Below are positions 16,110 through 23,816 of a stretch of DNA of 64,000 bases, piece by piece. Below the pieces are notes generated by a model that was not told the origin of the DNA, made no database searches, and saw only the letters and a list, made by a program, of their open reading frames with translations. Position numbers and translations under genes: made by a program. Origin of the DNA: Devosia litorisediminis (lineage in GTDB: Bacteria; Pseudomonadota; Alphaproteobacteria; Rhizobiales; Devosiaceae); contig NZ_JAGXTP010000002.1 in assembly GCF_018334155.1 (NCBI RefSeq), forward strand, positions 248,001 through 312,000. The letters run 5' to 3'. How positions within the stretch are numbered: position 1 is the stretch's first letter; each line of letters begins with the position of its first letter.

Positions 16110-17219
16110 ATGTTAGACCAGTCTGTGCTCGCGCGCTTTCCCAAGCTGTCCGCAGAGCTCTATCAAAGCCGTCTCGCCCATCCCGGCCATGCCGCCCGCG
16201 TCATCATCGACACCGACACTGCCAATGAGATAGATGATCAGTATGCGCTGGCCTGGGCCTTGCTCTCTCCTGATCGCGTGCGGCTTGAAGGCGTGACGGC
16301 AGTGCCGTTCTCCTTTGCCCACCACAAGAAAGACCTCATTCGATCGGTGGCCATTCTCAAAAGAGGTGGTCCGGAGAATCCTGCTGAAGAGAAGTTCATG
16401 GGTGGTCTGTCCGGTTGGGCGCAGCGCATGGTCGATACCGGACGCGATCCGAACCAGACGCTGTTTACGCTCCCCGACGAAGGCGCCGAACTGTCCTATC
16501 AGGAAATCCTGCGCGTCTTTGCCAAGTGCGGCGTGGATGCCCACGGCAAGGTGTTCCGGGGGGCTCCCGGTTATCTAGAGAGCTTCGATGCGCCTCTCGA
16601 TACCCCGGCGGCACGATTCATCATCGACAGCGCCCGCCGTCGCGAGGATGGGCCGGTCTATGTGCTGGCCATGGGTGCGTTGACCAATGTCGCCTCGGCC
16701 CTGCTGCTGGCGCCCGATATCATCGACAATATCGTGGTGGTCTGGACCGCCGGTTTCCCAACCTATGCACCATTCTCGAACCTGCCATCGCTCAATTTGG
16801 TGCAGGACAGGTTATCCTCCCGCTTGCTGTTTGACTGCGGTGTGCCGCAGGTCTATCTGCCAGGCTATCACGTCGGTGCGCAGCTCAAGATTTCACTCCC
16901 CGAAATGGAGCGCTTCGTGAAGGAGCAGGGTGCCATTGGCGACTATCTGCACCAGCTCTACACCAACAATCCGCTGCATGAGATGTTCGCCATAACCGGC
17001 GCCGAGGCCAAGACCTGGGTGATCTGGGACATGATCAACATCGCCTGGCTACTCGACCCGGGCTATGTTTCAACCTTTGACACCCAGTCGCCCAGCCTGG
17101 ACGAAGACTTATACTGGCGCCAGGACAGCACAAGGCACCCCATGGTCGAGGCGTTTGATCTCAACCGCGATGCGATCTTCGAGGATTTCTACCGTTGCCT
17201 GAGTAAGGCCCCTGCCTAG
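16110..17219 (+). CDS. Nucleoside hydrolase-fold enzyme (IUNH superfamily)
   Basis: A 369-residue protein with the IU-nucleoside hydrolase fold. The calcium-binding cluster reads IDTDTANEIDDQYAL (33-47), with five residues between the second Asp and the Asp-Asp pair instead of the usual three (DxDxxxDD). That longer loop defines a subgroup often placed beside sugar genes. It probably cuts an N-glycosidic or other glycosidic bond and frees the sugar for the isomerase-kinase-aldolase set. No signal peptide is seen, so it acts after import. Last gene of the importer operon; the aglycone is unknown. Confidence 0.78.
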   Translation: MLDQSVLARFPKLSAELYQSRLAHPGHAARVIIDTDTANEIDDQYALAWALLSPDRVRLEGVTAVPFSFAHHKKDLIRSVAILKRGGPENPAEEKFMGGLSGWAQRMVDTGRDPNQTLFTLPDEGAELSYQEILRVFAKCGVDAHGKVFRGAPGYLESFDAPLDTPAARFIIDSARRREDGPVYVLAMGALTNVASALLLAPDIIDNIVVVWTAGFPTYAPFSNLPSLNLVQDRLSSRLLFDCGVPQVYLPGYHVGAQLKISLPEMERFVKEQGAIGDYLHQLYTNNPLHEMFAITGAEAKTWVIWDMINIAWLLDPGYVSTFDTQSPSLDEDLYWRQDSTRHPMVEAFDLNRDAIFEDFYRCLSKAPA

Positions 17220-17302
17220 GTGTCTTGGTTTTGCGGTGCCGTGATTGAAGAAGGTCGGTACCACCCCGACTGACATATCTCCAAACTGAGTTGGGCACCG
17301 GA

Positions 17303-18052
17303 ATGACCATAGTTGATCTGTGCCAGCTCATGCTGGTCGCCGGCGCCGCCGCCTACCTGCAAACCCTGACCGGCTTCGCCTTTGGCCTGGTCATGATGGC
17401 CGCCATAGCCTTGCTGGGGCTCATTTCGCTGTCCGACGCCGCGATTGTCGTGGGCATCCTGTCCCTGGTGAACGCGGTCCACATTCTTGTCAGAGGATGG
17501 CGGGAGGTCGCCTGGCCCGCATTCTGGCTGGTGATTGGCCCGACGCTGGCTGCAACCATCGCTGGCTATGCCATTCTTGAGCATGTGGCCGCTGCAAATC
17601 TGGCAGTGCTACAATTGGTCCTGGGCCTGGTGATTATCGCGGCAGCCGCACAACTCCTCCTCAGACCTCACCCATTGGCCGAGCCATCACCCCCACGGCA
17701 CTTCATTATGGCTGGTGCCGCCGGAGGTCTGCTCGGAGGGTTGTTTTCAACGGCGGGTCCGCCTCTGGTCTATCTGTTCTATCGCCAGCCCATGGCGGTT
17801 GCGACGATCCGGGTAACGCTGGTCCTGGTGTTCACAGTCAGCATTCTGTTGCGCACGACGATGGCCGTTGCGACTGGTGGCTTTCCTTATGCCACGGTGT
17901 GGTGGAGCCTGCTGGCAATCCCCGCCATTCTGCTGGCCACTGAAATCGCCCATCGATGGCCCCCCGCGATGGCACCCAATACCCTACGTCGGCTAACATT
18001 CGGATTGCTGCTGGCTTCGGGGCTCAGCCTGAGCGTTCAGGCGCTGCTCTAG
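17303..18052 (+). CDS. TauE/SafE family sulfite/anion exporter
   Basis: About 249 residues with eight or so hydrophobic segments and the two related halves of TauE/SafE proteins (GFAFGLVMMAAIALLGL and AGGLLGGLFSTAGPPLVY). ATG 17303 is chosen over an in-frame TTG at 17291. It follows the hydrolase gene by 83 bases on the same strand. Family members move sulfite, sulfoacetate or other organic anions out of the cell. It could serve the preceding pathway if its substrate carries a sulfonate, or be independent. Confidence 0.82.
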   Translation: MTIVDLCQLMLVAGAAAYLQTLTGFAFGLVMMAAIALLGLISLSDAAIVVGILSLVNAVHILVRGWREVAWPAFWLVIGPTLAATIAGYAILEHVAAANLAVLQLVLGLVIIAAAAQLLLRPHPLAEPSPPRHFIMAGAAGGLLGGLFSTAGPPLVYLFYRQPMAVATIRVTLVLVFTVSILLRTTMAVATGGFPYATVWWSLLAIPAILLATEIAHRWPPAMAPNTLRRLTFGLLLASGLSLSVQALL

Positions 18053-18165
18053 CGATCACCGTTCTCGGCGATGCTCAAAGACGCTTGGCGAACTATCGCC
18101 GCAATGTTCCCTATTGTAATGTCTTGGCACGATGCGGATATGATCCAGTGCCTTGGGGTTAGGCT

Positions 18166-18516
18166 TTGAACGCTTCGCGAGCAGTACAGGCAGTTTTCAA
18201 GACGCGCGCCATTTTGCTTGTCGCGTTGGTTGCTCTATGGACTGCCGGCGCTGGTTTGCATCACGTACCAGATGCCCAGGCACACACCATCGACGTCGCG
18301 GATATCGCCTCGCATCACACCTCCCAAGAGAACGGTGACACAACGGTGGACAGCCGTCTTGATCGTTGCTGTTCAGGAATTTGGTGCGTTGCACTATTGC
18401 CCCGAACAGAATCAGATTTACGGTCCGTAGGCTGCGAAATTGCCGCTTCTTCGCCACTGGTAAACGCCGCTACTGCGATTTCGAACCGTCTTGAGCGCCC
18501 GCCGAGATCCGCCTGA
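18166..18516 (+). CDS. Small secreted Cys/His protein, unrecognised
   Basis: A 116-residue protein with a hydrophobic N-terminal signal ending near PDAQAH, a His-containing stretch (ASHHTSQENG), four cysteines in the middle (CCSGIWC and VGC) and a C-terminal RPPRSA. TTG start at 18166 with GGGGTTAGG upstream. The plan (signal, His patch, Cys cluster near residue 70, proline-rich end with RPP) recurs in the proteins at 21336 and 25388. Function unknown; metal binding in the periplasm is suggested by composition and neighbours. Confidence 0.55.
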   Translation: MNASRAVQAVFKTRAILLVALVALWTAGAGLHHVPDAQAHTIDVADIASHHTSQENGDTTVDSRLDRCCSGIWCVALLPRTESDLRSVGCEIAASSPLVNAATAISNRLERPPRSA

Positions 18517-18555
18517 TTTTTTGACGTTGCTCCAACATCGAATCAGGAAATCAAG

Positions 18556-19800
18556 ATGAAACGAAGAGACTTCGTAAGATTGCTCCCTCTTGCTGCCGGC
18601 GCGATGCTGGCCAAGCCAGGATACGCTCAGCAATCAATATGGGATATGATGTCCCGCAGCCGCACGCTCGACCAGACCGATCGCGAAACGCATAGCGTCG
18701 CGGCGTTACAAGCGGTGGATACGAATGAACCTATCCTGTCGTACGACACTGCCAACAACCTGCAATTCGCTATCGCACAGTATGAGCCGTTCGTTCTCGC
18801 GGGCGGTTGGGAACAGGTGCCGCAAGAAGCGTATGGACTAAACATCGGCAACGCTCGCGATGCGGTAATTGCGCTCAAACGTCGGTTGATATCGTCGACG
18901 GACATGCCGTTGACCGAGCGCATAGACGACAGATTTGATACGCCGCTGGATGCCGGCCTACGCAGGTTCCAAGCACGGCATGGGCTGCTGATTAGCGGCC
19001 AGGTGGATGAAGCCACCTGGTATGCACTAAATGTGCCGGCCGAGGCTCGCTTGCACCAGCTGCGCCTGAACCTGTTACGGGTGCAGGCAATGGCCCCGAA
19101 GCTGGCGGATCGTTACGTTGTGGTCAACATTCCTGCCGCGTCAATTGAGACCGTCGATGCCGGCAAGGTTTCACGCCGACACACAGCCATCGTGGGTCGC
19201 ATAGATCGGCAAACCCCAATTCTCAAAAGCCGTATTCACGAGATCAACTTCAACCCGTTCTGGAACGTCCCGGTCAGCATTATCCGACGTGATCTGATCA
19301 AGTACATGAATGAGGACGCCGATTACCTGACCAAGCAGAATATCAGGATTTATGATGGACAGGGCAAGCAGTTACAGCCCTCCGACATCAACTGGCAAAC
19401 TGAAGATGCGGTCAACTACAACTTCCGCCAGGATCCTGGGCCAAACAATTCCATGGGAAATGTGAAAATCAACTTTCATAACCGTCATGCAGTCTATCTG
19501 CATGATACACCGACCAAGGGATTGTTCGGAGAGAACGCACGCTTCTATTCATCTGGCTGCGTTCGTGTCGACGAAGTTCAAGATTTCGTTGAGTGGGTGC
19601 TGCGTGACAATGGCGATTGGGCAAGACCTGAGATCGCTGGCATTTTCGCCAGTGGCGAGCGCAAGGACGTCGCGGTGAAAAATCCTGTCGAACTTCACAC
19701 CACTTATATTTCGGCATGGGCCAATCGCCAGGGGACCGTCAGCTTCCGCGATGACGTGTATGAATTCGATATGGCGGGCAAAGTAAATCTCGAGGGATAG
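18556..19800 (+). CDS. Murein L,D-transpeptidase (YkuD), Tat-exported
   Basis: A 414-residue protein with a twin-arginine-like signal (KRRDFVRLLPLAAG, cut near GYAQ), a peptidoglycan-binding domain at about 95-160 (LRRFQARHGLLISGQVDEAT) and a YkuD domain at about 185-345 with His316 (YLHDTPT) and catalytic Cys335 (SSGCVRV). It would form 3-3 crosslinks or attach proteins to murein in the periplasm. CAGGAAA lies just before the ATG. Tat export of such an enzyme is uncommon and its setting among copper/cytochrome genes is curious; related LDTs can be inhibited by copper. Confidence 0.85.
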   Translation: MKRRDFVRLLPLAAGAMLAKPGYAQQSIWDMMSRSRTLDQTDRETHSVAALQAVDTNEPILSYDTANNLQFAIAQYEPFVLAGGWEQVPQEAYGLNIGNARDAVIALKRRLISSTDMPLTERIDDRFDTPLDAGLRRFQARHGLLISGQVDEATWYALNVPAEARLHQLRLNLLRVQAMAPKLADRYVVVNIPAASIETVDAGKVSRRHTAIVGRIDRQTPILKSRIHEINFNPFWNVPVSIIRRDLIKYMNEDADYLTKQNIRIYDGQGKQLQPSDINWQTEDAVNYNFRQDPGPNNSMGNVKINFHNRHAVYLHDTPTKGLFGENARFYSSGCVRVDEVQDFVEWVLRDNGDWARPEIAGIFASGERKDVAVKNPVELHTTYISAWANRQGTVSFRDDVYEFDMAGKVNLEG

Positions 19801-19981
19801 CCTTCAGAATAGGCGTGAAGGACCAGATTATCTGGCTCTCCCGCCTGTCGCCAATATGTTGACGATCGCGATCGCGAAACGCCTCAGCCGGCATTGAACT
19901 TGCTCTGGTGCGTGCGGTCTCGCCGCTTTGGGCGACTGGCACATTCGCCGTCCAAAGCCGCTTACCAAAAATGGAACCGAA
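19801..19981 (+). promoter_or_regulatory. Intergenic stretch with two small inverted repeats
   Basis: CCTTCA (19801-19806) pairs with TGAAGG (19816-19821) directly after the transpeptidase stop, and CCAGAT-T-ATCTGG at 19823-19835 is a perfect palindrome. The first may be a weak terminator, the second an operator or hairpin. Nothing else is recognised before the next gene. Confidence 0.35.
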
Positions 19982-20827
19982 ATGAACCGCTTTACCCTTT
20001 TCCTTCTGTCATCAATTGCCTTGCTGTCCGCACCCGCCGTTCGTGCTGATAGTCACGGTGTTCCCATATCCTCACTGGCGCATGCTCACGGTATAGCCTT
20101 CGCAACGAACCCGGCGGCCGGTGTGATCCTGGCGACGCACCACGGGGTCTACAATGTCGATGACGCAGGTCAGGCAATTTTGATTTCTCAGCCAGACGAT
20201 TTCATGGGGTTCACTCGTGTTCAGGGAGACCGCTTCATAGCTAGCGGACACCCCGTGCAAGGCGGCAATATGGGCGTTCTGTTATCCGAAAATGCGGGAG
20301 CTGACTGGGATCGCATCGCCGATGGCAGCAATGGCCCAGTCGATTTCCACGCGATGAGTGTCAGCGCTGCTGACCGGCAGACGGTCTATGGACTTTATGG
20401 GGGGATCCAGGTCAGCCAGGACGGGGGGGAGAGCTGGACCCAGACTGGTCCCGGTGCTCCCGACACGATCGATATCGCAGCTGCACCTGACTCTCGCGGA
20501 TCCGTCTACGCAGGAACCCGTTCGGGCCTGATGTTCAGCGACGACTTTGGTGCAAGCTGGGCACTTCAAGGGCCCGAGGGCGTACCAGTCACGGCAGTAG
20601 AGGCGAGCTCTACGGGAACGGTGTATGCGTTTTTTGCCGGCGCGGGCCTGTTCGCTCGGAACTCTGACGGAAAGTGGTCTGCTCTCTCAGAGAGTTTCGG
20701 AAACCAAGTGATGCTGCACATCGCTTTGGACGAGGCCTCGCCAGACCGCATGGCATCGGTGCTCGACGACGGCTCGGTTCTGCTCAGCTCAGACGGCGGT
20801 GTGACCTGGCGCGCCTTGGGGTCATGA
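19982..20827 (+). CDS. BNR/sialidase-like repeat protein (F510_1955 family), secreted
   Basis: A 281-residue periplasmic protein: signal peptide to about residue 22 (APAVRADS) followed by repeated beta-propeller units with Asp-box-like elements (SENAGADWDRI, SQDGGESWTQT, SDDFGASWALQ, SSDGGVTWRAL). Family members of this kind often lie in metal-resistance clusters beside DUF305 and multicopper oxidase genes. No catalytic residues of true sialidases can be assigned, so it may be a binding or scaffold propeller. It overlaps the cytochrome c gene (ATGA). ATG at 19982 is preferred since the signal starts there. Confidence 0.75.
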   Translation: MNRFTLFLLSSIALLSAPAVRADSHGVPISSLAHAHGIAFATNPAAGVILATHHGVYNVDDAGQAILISQPDDFMGFTRVQGDRFIASGHPVQGGNMGVLLSENAGADWDRIADGSNGPVDFHAMSVSAADRQTVYGLYGGIQVSQDGGESWTQTGPGAPDTIDIAAAPDSRGSVYAGTRSGLMFSDDFGASWALQGPEGVPVTAVEASSTGTVYAFFAGAGLFARNSDGKWSALSESFGNQVMLHIALDEASPDRMASVLDDGSVLLSSDGGVTWRALGS

Positions 20828-21213
20828 TTGCTTTGCGGGCCGCCATTGTCGCGGCATTTCTGACGACGCCAGCTTTTGCCCAAGCCACACTGCCCGATGG
20901 GACGGCCCTATATCGAGACAATTGTGCGAGCTGTCACGGTGCAGATCTGAAAGGCCAGCCAGACTGGATGTCGCCCTTGCCTGATGGCAGGCGTCGGGCG
21001 CCCCCGCACGACGCCTCGGGTCACACCTGGCATCATTCAGACGAGCAATTGCTAAGGATAATCCGAGATGGGTTGGGCGCCATAGCGCCTGGCTATGAAT
21101 CCGACATGCCGGTCTTTGGTGAAACACTCTCCGACGCGGAAATCATGTCGATACTGGGGTTCATCAAGCAAGGCTGGCCGGAGCGCGAGCGGCGGTACCA
21201 GCAGGAACGGTGA
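20824..21213 (+). CDS. Periplasmic c-type cytochrome (mono-haem)
   Basis: A 129-residue protein with signal peptide (cut after AFAQ) and one haem site CASCH near residue 34; the sixth ligand is likely the Met in ESDMPVFG, followed by a class I cytochrome C-terminal helix (SDAEIMSILGFIKQGWP). The reading frame is open upstream to 20674, but the ATG at 20824 overlapping the previous stop begins the signal. It may pass electrons from the multicopper oxidase pathway to the respiratory chain. Confidence 0.85.
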   Translation: MIALRAAIVAAFLTTPAFAQATLPDGTALYRDNCASCHGADLKGQPDWMSPLPDGRRRAPPHDASGHTWHHSDEQLLRIIRDGLGAIAPGYESDMPVFGETLSDAEIMSILGFIKQGWPERERRYQQER

Positions 21214-21295
21214 ACCAGACGCTACGCCGGCCCGCCGCCGCTTAATGGCTGCAGGGGGGCGGCCGCGGCGCCGTAGATTTGGCAGTGCAACCATC

Positions 21296-21326
21296 TTGAC
21301 CTTGCCACGGTTGTAACCACTACATC
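21296..21326 (+). promoter_or_regulatory. Candidate MerR-type promoter with 19-base spacer
   Basis: TTGACC at 21296-21301 and TACATC at 21321-21326 are separated by 19 bases, the long spacing used by MerR/CueR activators, with GGTTGTAACC (21309-21318) in the spacer. The expected transcript would start almost at the ATG 21336. No MerR-family gene is in the window. Confidence 0.3.
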
Positions 21327-21335
21327 GGTCGCTGA

Positions 21336-21704
21336 ATGACACCAAAGGGGATACCGGTCATCTGCAGAATTGGCACGCTATTGCTGGTCACGATGCTGTT
21401 TCTTGGACAGCTGATTGCGTTCGCCCCAGCGCACGGCGCAACCGTGAATGGCTCAGGTCAGCCAATTGCGGCATCGGCGATGCCGCATGTAGAACTTTCC
21501 CCAATGCTGTCGATGTCTGACCATGAAGACGGGACAATTCATCATTCTGGGGGAGCACACTGCATCGGGTGCGCGATTGTGGCGCCGTTGTACAGCTTTG
21601 GGTCCCGGTCGGTTAAGCATTCACAGGTCATTCCTTTCGTCCAGATGCTCGCACATTCGGTTCAGCTTCCCCACTTCCGCCCGCCCATAGCTCCGTTCGA
21701 TTGA
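21336..21704 (+). CDS. Small secreted Cys/His protein, unrecognised
   Basis: A 122-residue protein with signal peptide (to about APAHG), a methionine/histidine patch (SMSDHEDGTIHHSGGAH), CIGC and a C-terminal PHFRPPIAPFD. The layout parallels the products at 18166 and 25388. It directly precedes the multicopper oxidase gene and may deliver or buffer copper in the periplasm; this rests on composition and position only. Confidence 0.6.
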   Translation: MTPKGIPVICRIGTLLLVTMLFLGQLIAFAPAHGATVNGSGQPIAASAMPHVELSPMLSMSDHEDGTIHHSGGAHCIGCAIVAPLYSFGSRSVKHSQVIPFVQMLAHSVQLPHFRPPIAPFD

Positions 21705-21749
21705 TGTCACTCCGGCATATGCCGGACACCTCTTTTGATGGAGATTCAC

Positions 21750-23201
21750 ATGAGCCTGAAGCTCTCACGCCGAGCATTTCTCGGTTCTGCGGCCATTGCT
21801 GGTGCCGCCACTATCCTGCCGTCGCGATGGGCCCTTGGCGCCTCGCAGTCCAAGACCCTGGCGATCGAAAAACGCACGATCGAGGTTCTTGGCAGAGCTG
21901 CCAGTGTTTACGGCCTTGCTGGACCAGACGGACGACAAGGTTTGTTTCTCGGGGCCGATGAGCCGTTCACGGTCACCCTCGATAACCAGCTGGATGTGGA
22001 CAGCATCATCCACTGGCATGGTCAGACACCGGCCCCCGATCTCGATGGTGTCGCGGACACAGGCTACGTCGGGCCCTTGGCTTCGGGGGAAATGCGAGAG
22101 TACGATTTTGCGCCACGACCCGGCACCCATTGGATGCACTCCCACCACGGACTCCAGGAGCAGCGCCAACTTGCTGCCCCGTTGATTGTACGGACACGCG
22201 AAGACGAAGCCGCCGACGTGCAGGATGCAACCGTGCTGCTTCATGACTTCGCTTTCCGCAGCCCGGAAGACATTCTCGAAGACTTGGTAGGCGCGACCGC
22301 AAGCGGTCAAGATGGCGTGTCCATGGGCGGCATGATGGGTGGCATGATGATGCCGGGAATGAACAACGCCCCCATGATGGGTGGGACCTCCATGATGGCC
22401 ATGGATCTCAATGATGTTGAATACGACGCCTATCTGGCCAATGACCGGACTTTAGAGGATCCCGAGGTCATTCGGGCTGAGCGCAACGGTCGAGTGCGGC
22501 TGCGATTGATCAACGGGGCGGCCTCAACGGCCTTCTGGATTGACCTTGGTGCCACGCAAGGCACCGTGATTGCTGTGGACGGCAATGATGTTGAACCAGT
22601 CGAGGGGTCTCTGTTTCCCCTCGCCCAGGCCCAGCGGATCGACTTGTTGATCGATGTTGCTCCCGGCTCAATTGTGCCAGTCTTTGCGCAGCGGGAAGGT
22701 GGGCGGGAACGCACGGGGGTAATCCTCGCCGCGCCCGACGTTACCATTCCCAGGTTTTCCGAGCTCGCAGACAATGACATCGGACCGGTCGACCTATCGC
22801 TTGAGGCTGTACTGCGCGCCAAATCAACCCCGGGAGCACGTTCGAGTGCCAAGTCGTCAGTCATGCTGATGGGCGCCATGTCTCCCTATGCCTGGAACAT
22901 CGATGGCAATTACTGGCCCGATACCCGACCAATTGAGGTGAGGCAAGGCGAGCGCATTGAGCTTGAAATGATGAACCACTCCATGATGGCCCATCCGATG
23001 CATCTGCACGGGCATCACTTTCAAGTCACCAATATCAACGGGAAACCTTTGGCTGGTGCGATCCGCGACACGGTCGTTGTGCCGCCCATGGGCCGTATTT
23101 CAATTGCATTCGACGCCGATAATCCAGGCAGATGGTTGTTCCACTGCCACAACCTCTACCACATGGCGACCGGCATGATGGGCGAAGTCCGATACGTATA
23201 G
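21750..23201 (+). CDS. Multicopper oxidase, Tat-exported (CopA/CueO-like)
   Basis: A 483-residue three-cupredoxin oxidase. The Tat signal SRRAFLG is at residues 6-12. Copper ligands are complete: IIHWHGQTP (His88, His90), THWMHSHHG (127-134), HPMHLHGHHF and the Cys-containing HCHNLYHMATGMM at the C terminus. A methionine-rich insert (about 192-220, with repeated MGGMM) resembles the copper-sensing loop of CueO/CopA. It should oxidise Cu(I) in the periplasm. ATG 21750 follows GGAG at 21740-21743; earlier TTG/ATG codons in frame would lengthen the signal. Confidence 0.92.
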   Translation: MSLKLSRRAFLGSAAIAGAATILPSRWALGASQSKTLAIEKRTIEVLGRAASVYGLAGPDGRQGLFLGADEPFTVTLDNQLDVDSIIHWHGQTPAPDLDGVADTGYVGPLASGEMREYDFAPRPGTHWMHSHHGLQEQRQLAAPLIVRTREDEAADVQDATVLLHDFAFRSPEDILEDLVGATASGQDGVSMGGMMGGMMMPGMNNAPMMGGTSMMAMDLNDVEYDAYLANDRTLEDPEVIRAERNGRVRLRLINGAASTAFWIDLGATQGTVIAVDGNDVEPVEGSLFPLAQAQRIDLLIDVAPGSIVPVFAQREGGRERTGVILAAPDVTIPRFSELADNDIGPVDLSLEAVLRAKSTPGARSSAKSSVMLMGAMSPYAWNIDGNYWPDTRPIEVRQGERIELEMMNHSMMAHPMHLHGHHFQVTNINGKPLAGAIRDTVVVPPMGRISIAFDADNPGRWLFHCHNLYHMATGMMGEVRYV

Positions 23202-23212
23202 CCTGACCCATG

Positions 23213-23246
23213 GGGTTCCGGGCGGCGGTATGACTGCGCGGAACCC
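23213..23246 (+). terminator. Hairpin between multicopper oxidase and DUF305 genes
   Basis: GGGTTCCG (23213-23220) pairs with CGGAACCC (23239-23246) over an 18-base loop. There is no U-tract; a partial terminator or message-stabilising element. Confidence 0.4.
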
Positions 23247-23285
23247 GAGCCAGCACCCCAACACTGCACAACAAGGAGGCTCTCC

Positions 23286-23780
23286 ATGAGCTACGCAAAA
23301 TTTGCGGCAATGATCCTGACGTCTACCATCGTCATGTTTGGCCTGATGTACCTGAATACTTTTGCACTCGACCACATCTTCTGGAGCCAGACCCGCGGCT
23401 GGATGGCACTGTTGATGGGCGCCGTAATGGCCATCATCATGCTGCTGTTCATGCTCTCCATGTACAAGAACAAGGCCGTGAACATCGCCATATTGGTGGG
23501 CGCAGCTGTGATCTTTGCTGGCTCGCTCTGGTTGGTTCGCAGTCAGCAGACTGTCGGCGACGTGGACTATATGAAGGCCATGATCCCTCACCACTCGATA
23601 GCCATTCTGACCAGTTCCCGCGCTCACATTAAAGACCCGCGCGTGCGTGAGTTGGCTGATGGCATTATTGAGGCTCAGGTGCGTGAGATAGCCGAAATGA
23701 AACAGCTGATCGCCGATCTCGAGGCCAATCCGCCGGCGGCAGGTGCCAACGAACTGCCGCCGACTGTTCCCACTCAATAG
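23286..23780 (+). CDS. DUF305 family membrane protein
   Basis: A 164-residue protein with three N-terminal membrane helices (about 5-90) and a C-terminal DUF305 ferritin-like segment containing MKAMIPHHSIAILTSSRA and ADGIIEAQVREIAEMKQLI. DUF305 proteins commonly accompany copper and silver resistance genes; the His pair in the PHHS motif may bind metal. AAGGAGG precedes the ATG. Last gene of the plus-strand run; the next genes converge on it. Confidence 0.82.
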   Translation: MSYAKFAAMILTSTIVMFGLMYLNTFALDHIFWSQTRGWMALLMGAVMAIIMLLFMLSMYKNKAVNIAILVGAAVIFAGSLWLVRSQQTVGDVDYMKAMIPHHSIAILTSSRAHIKDPRVRELADGIIEAQVREIAEMKQLIADLEANPPAAGANELPPTVPTQ

Positions 23781-23816
23781 CTCTACTAGGCGTCGCTCCT
23801 TCAACTGGGGGCGGCG

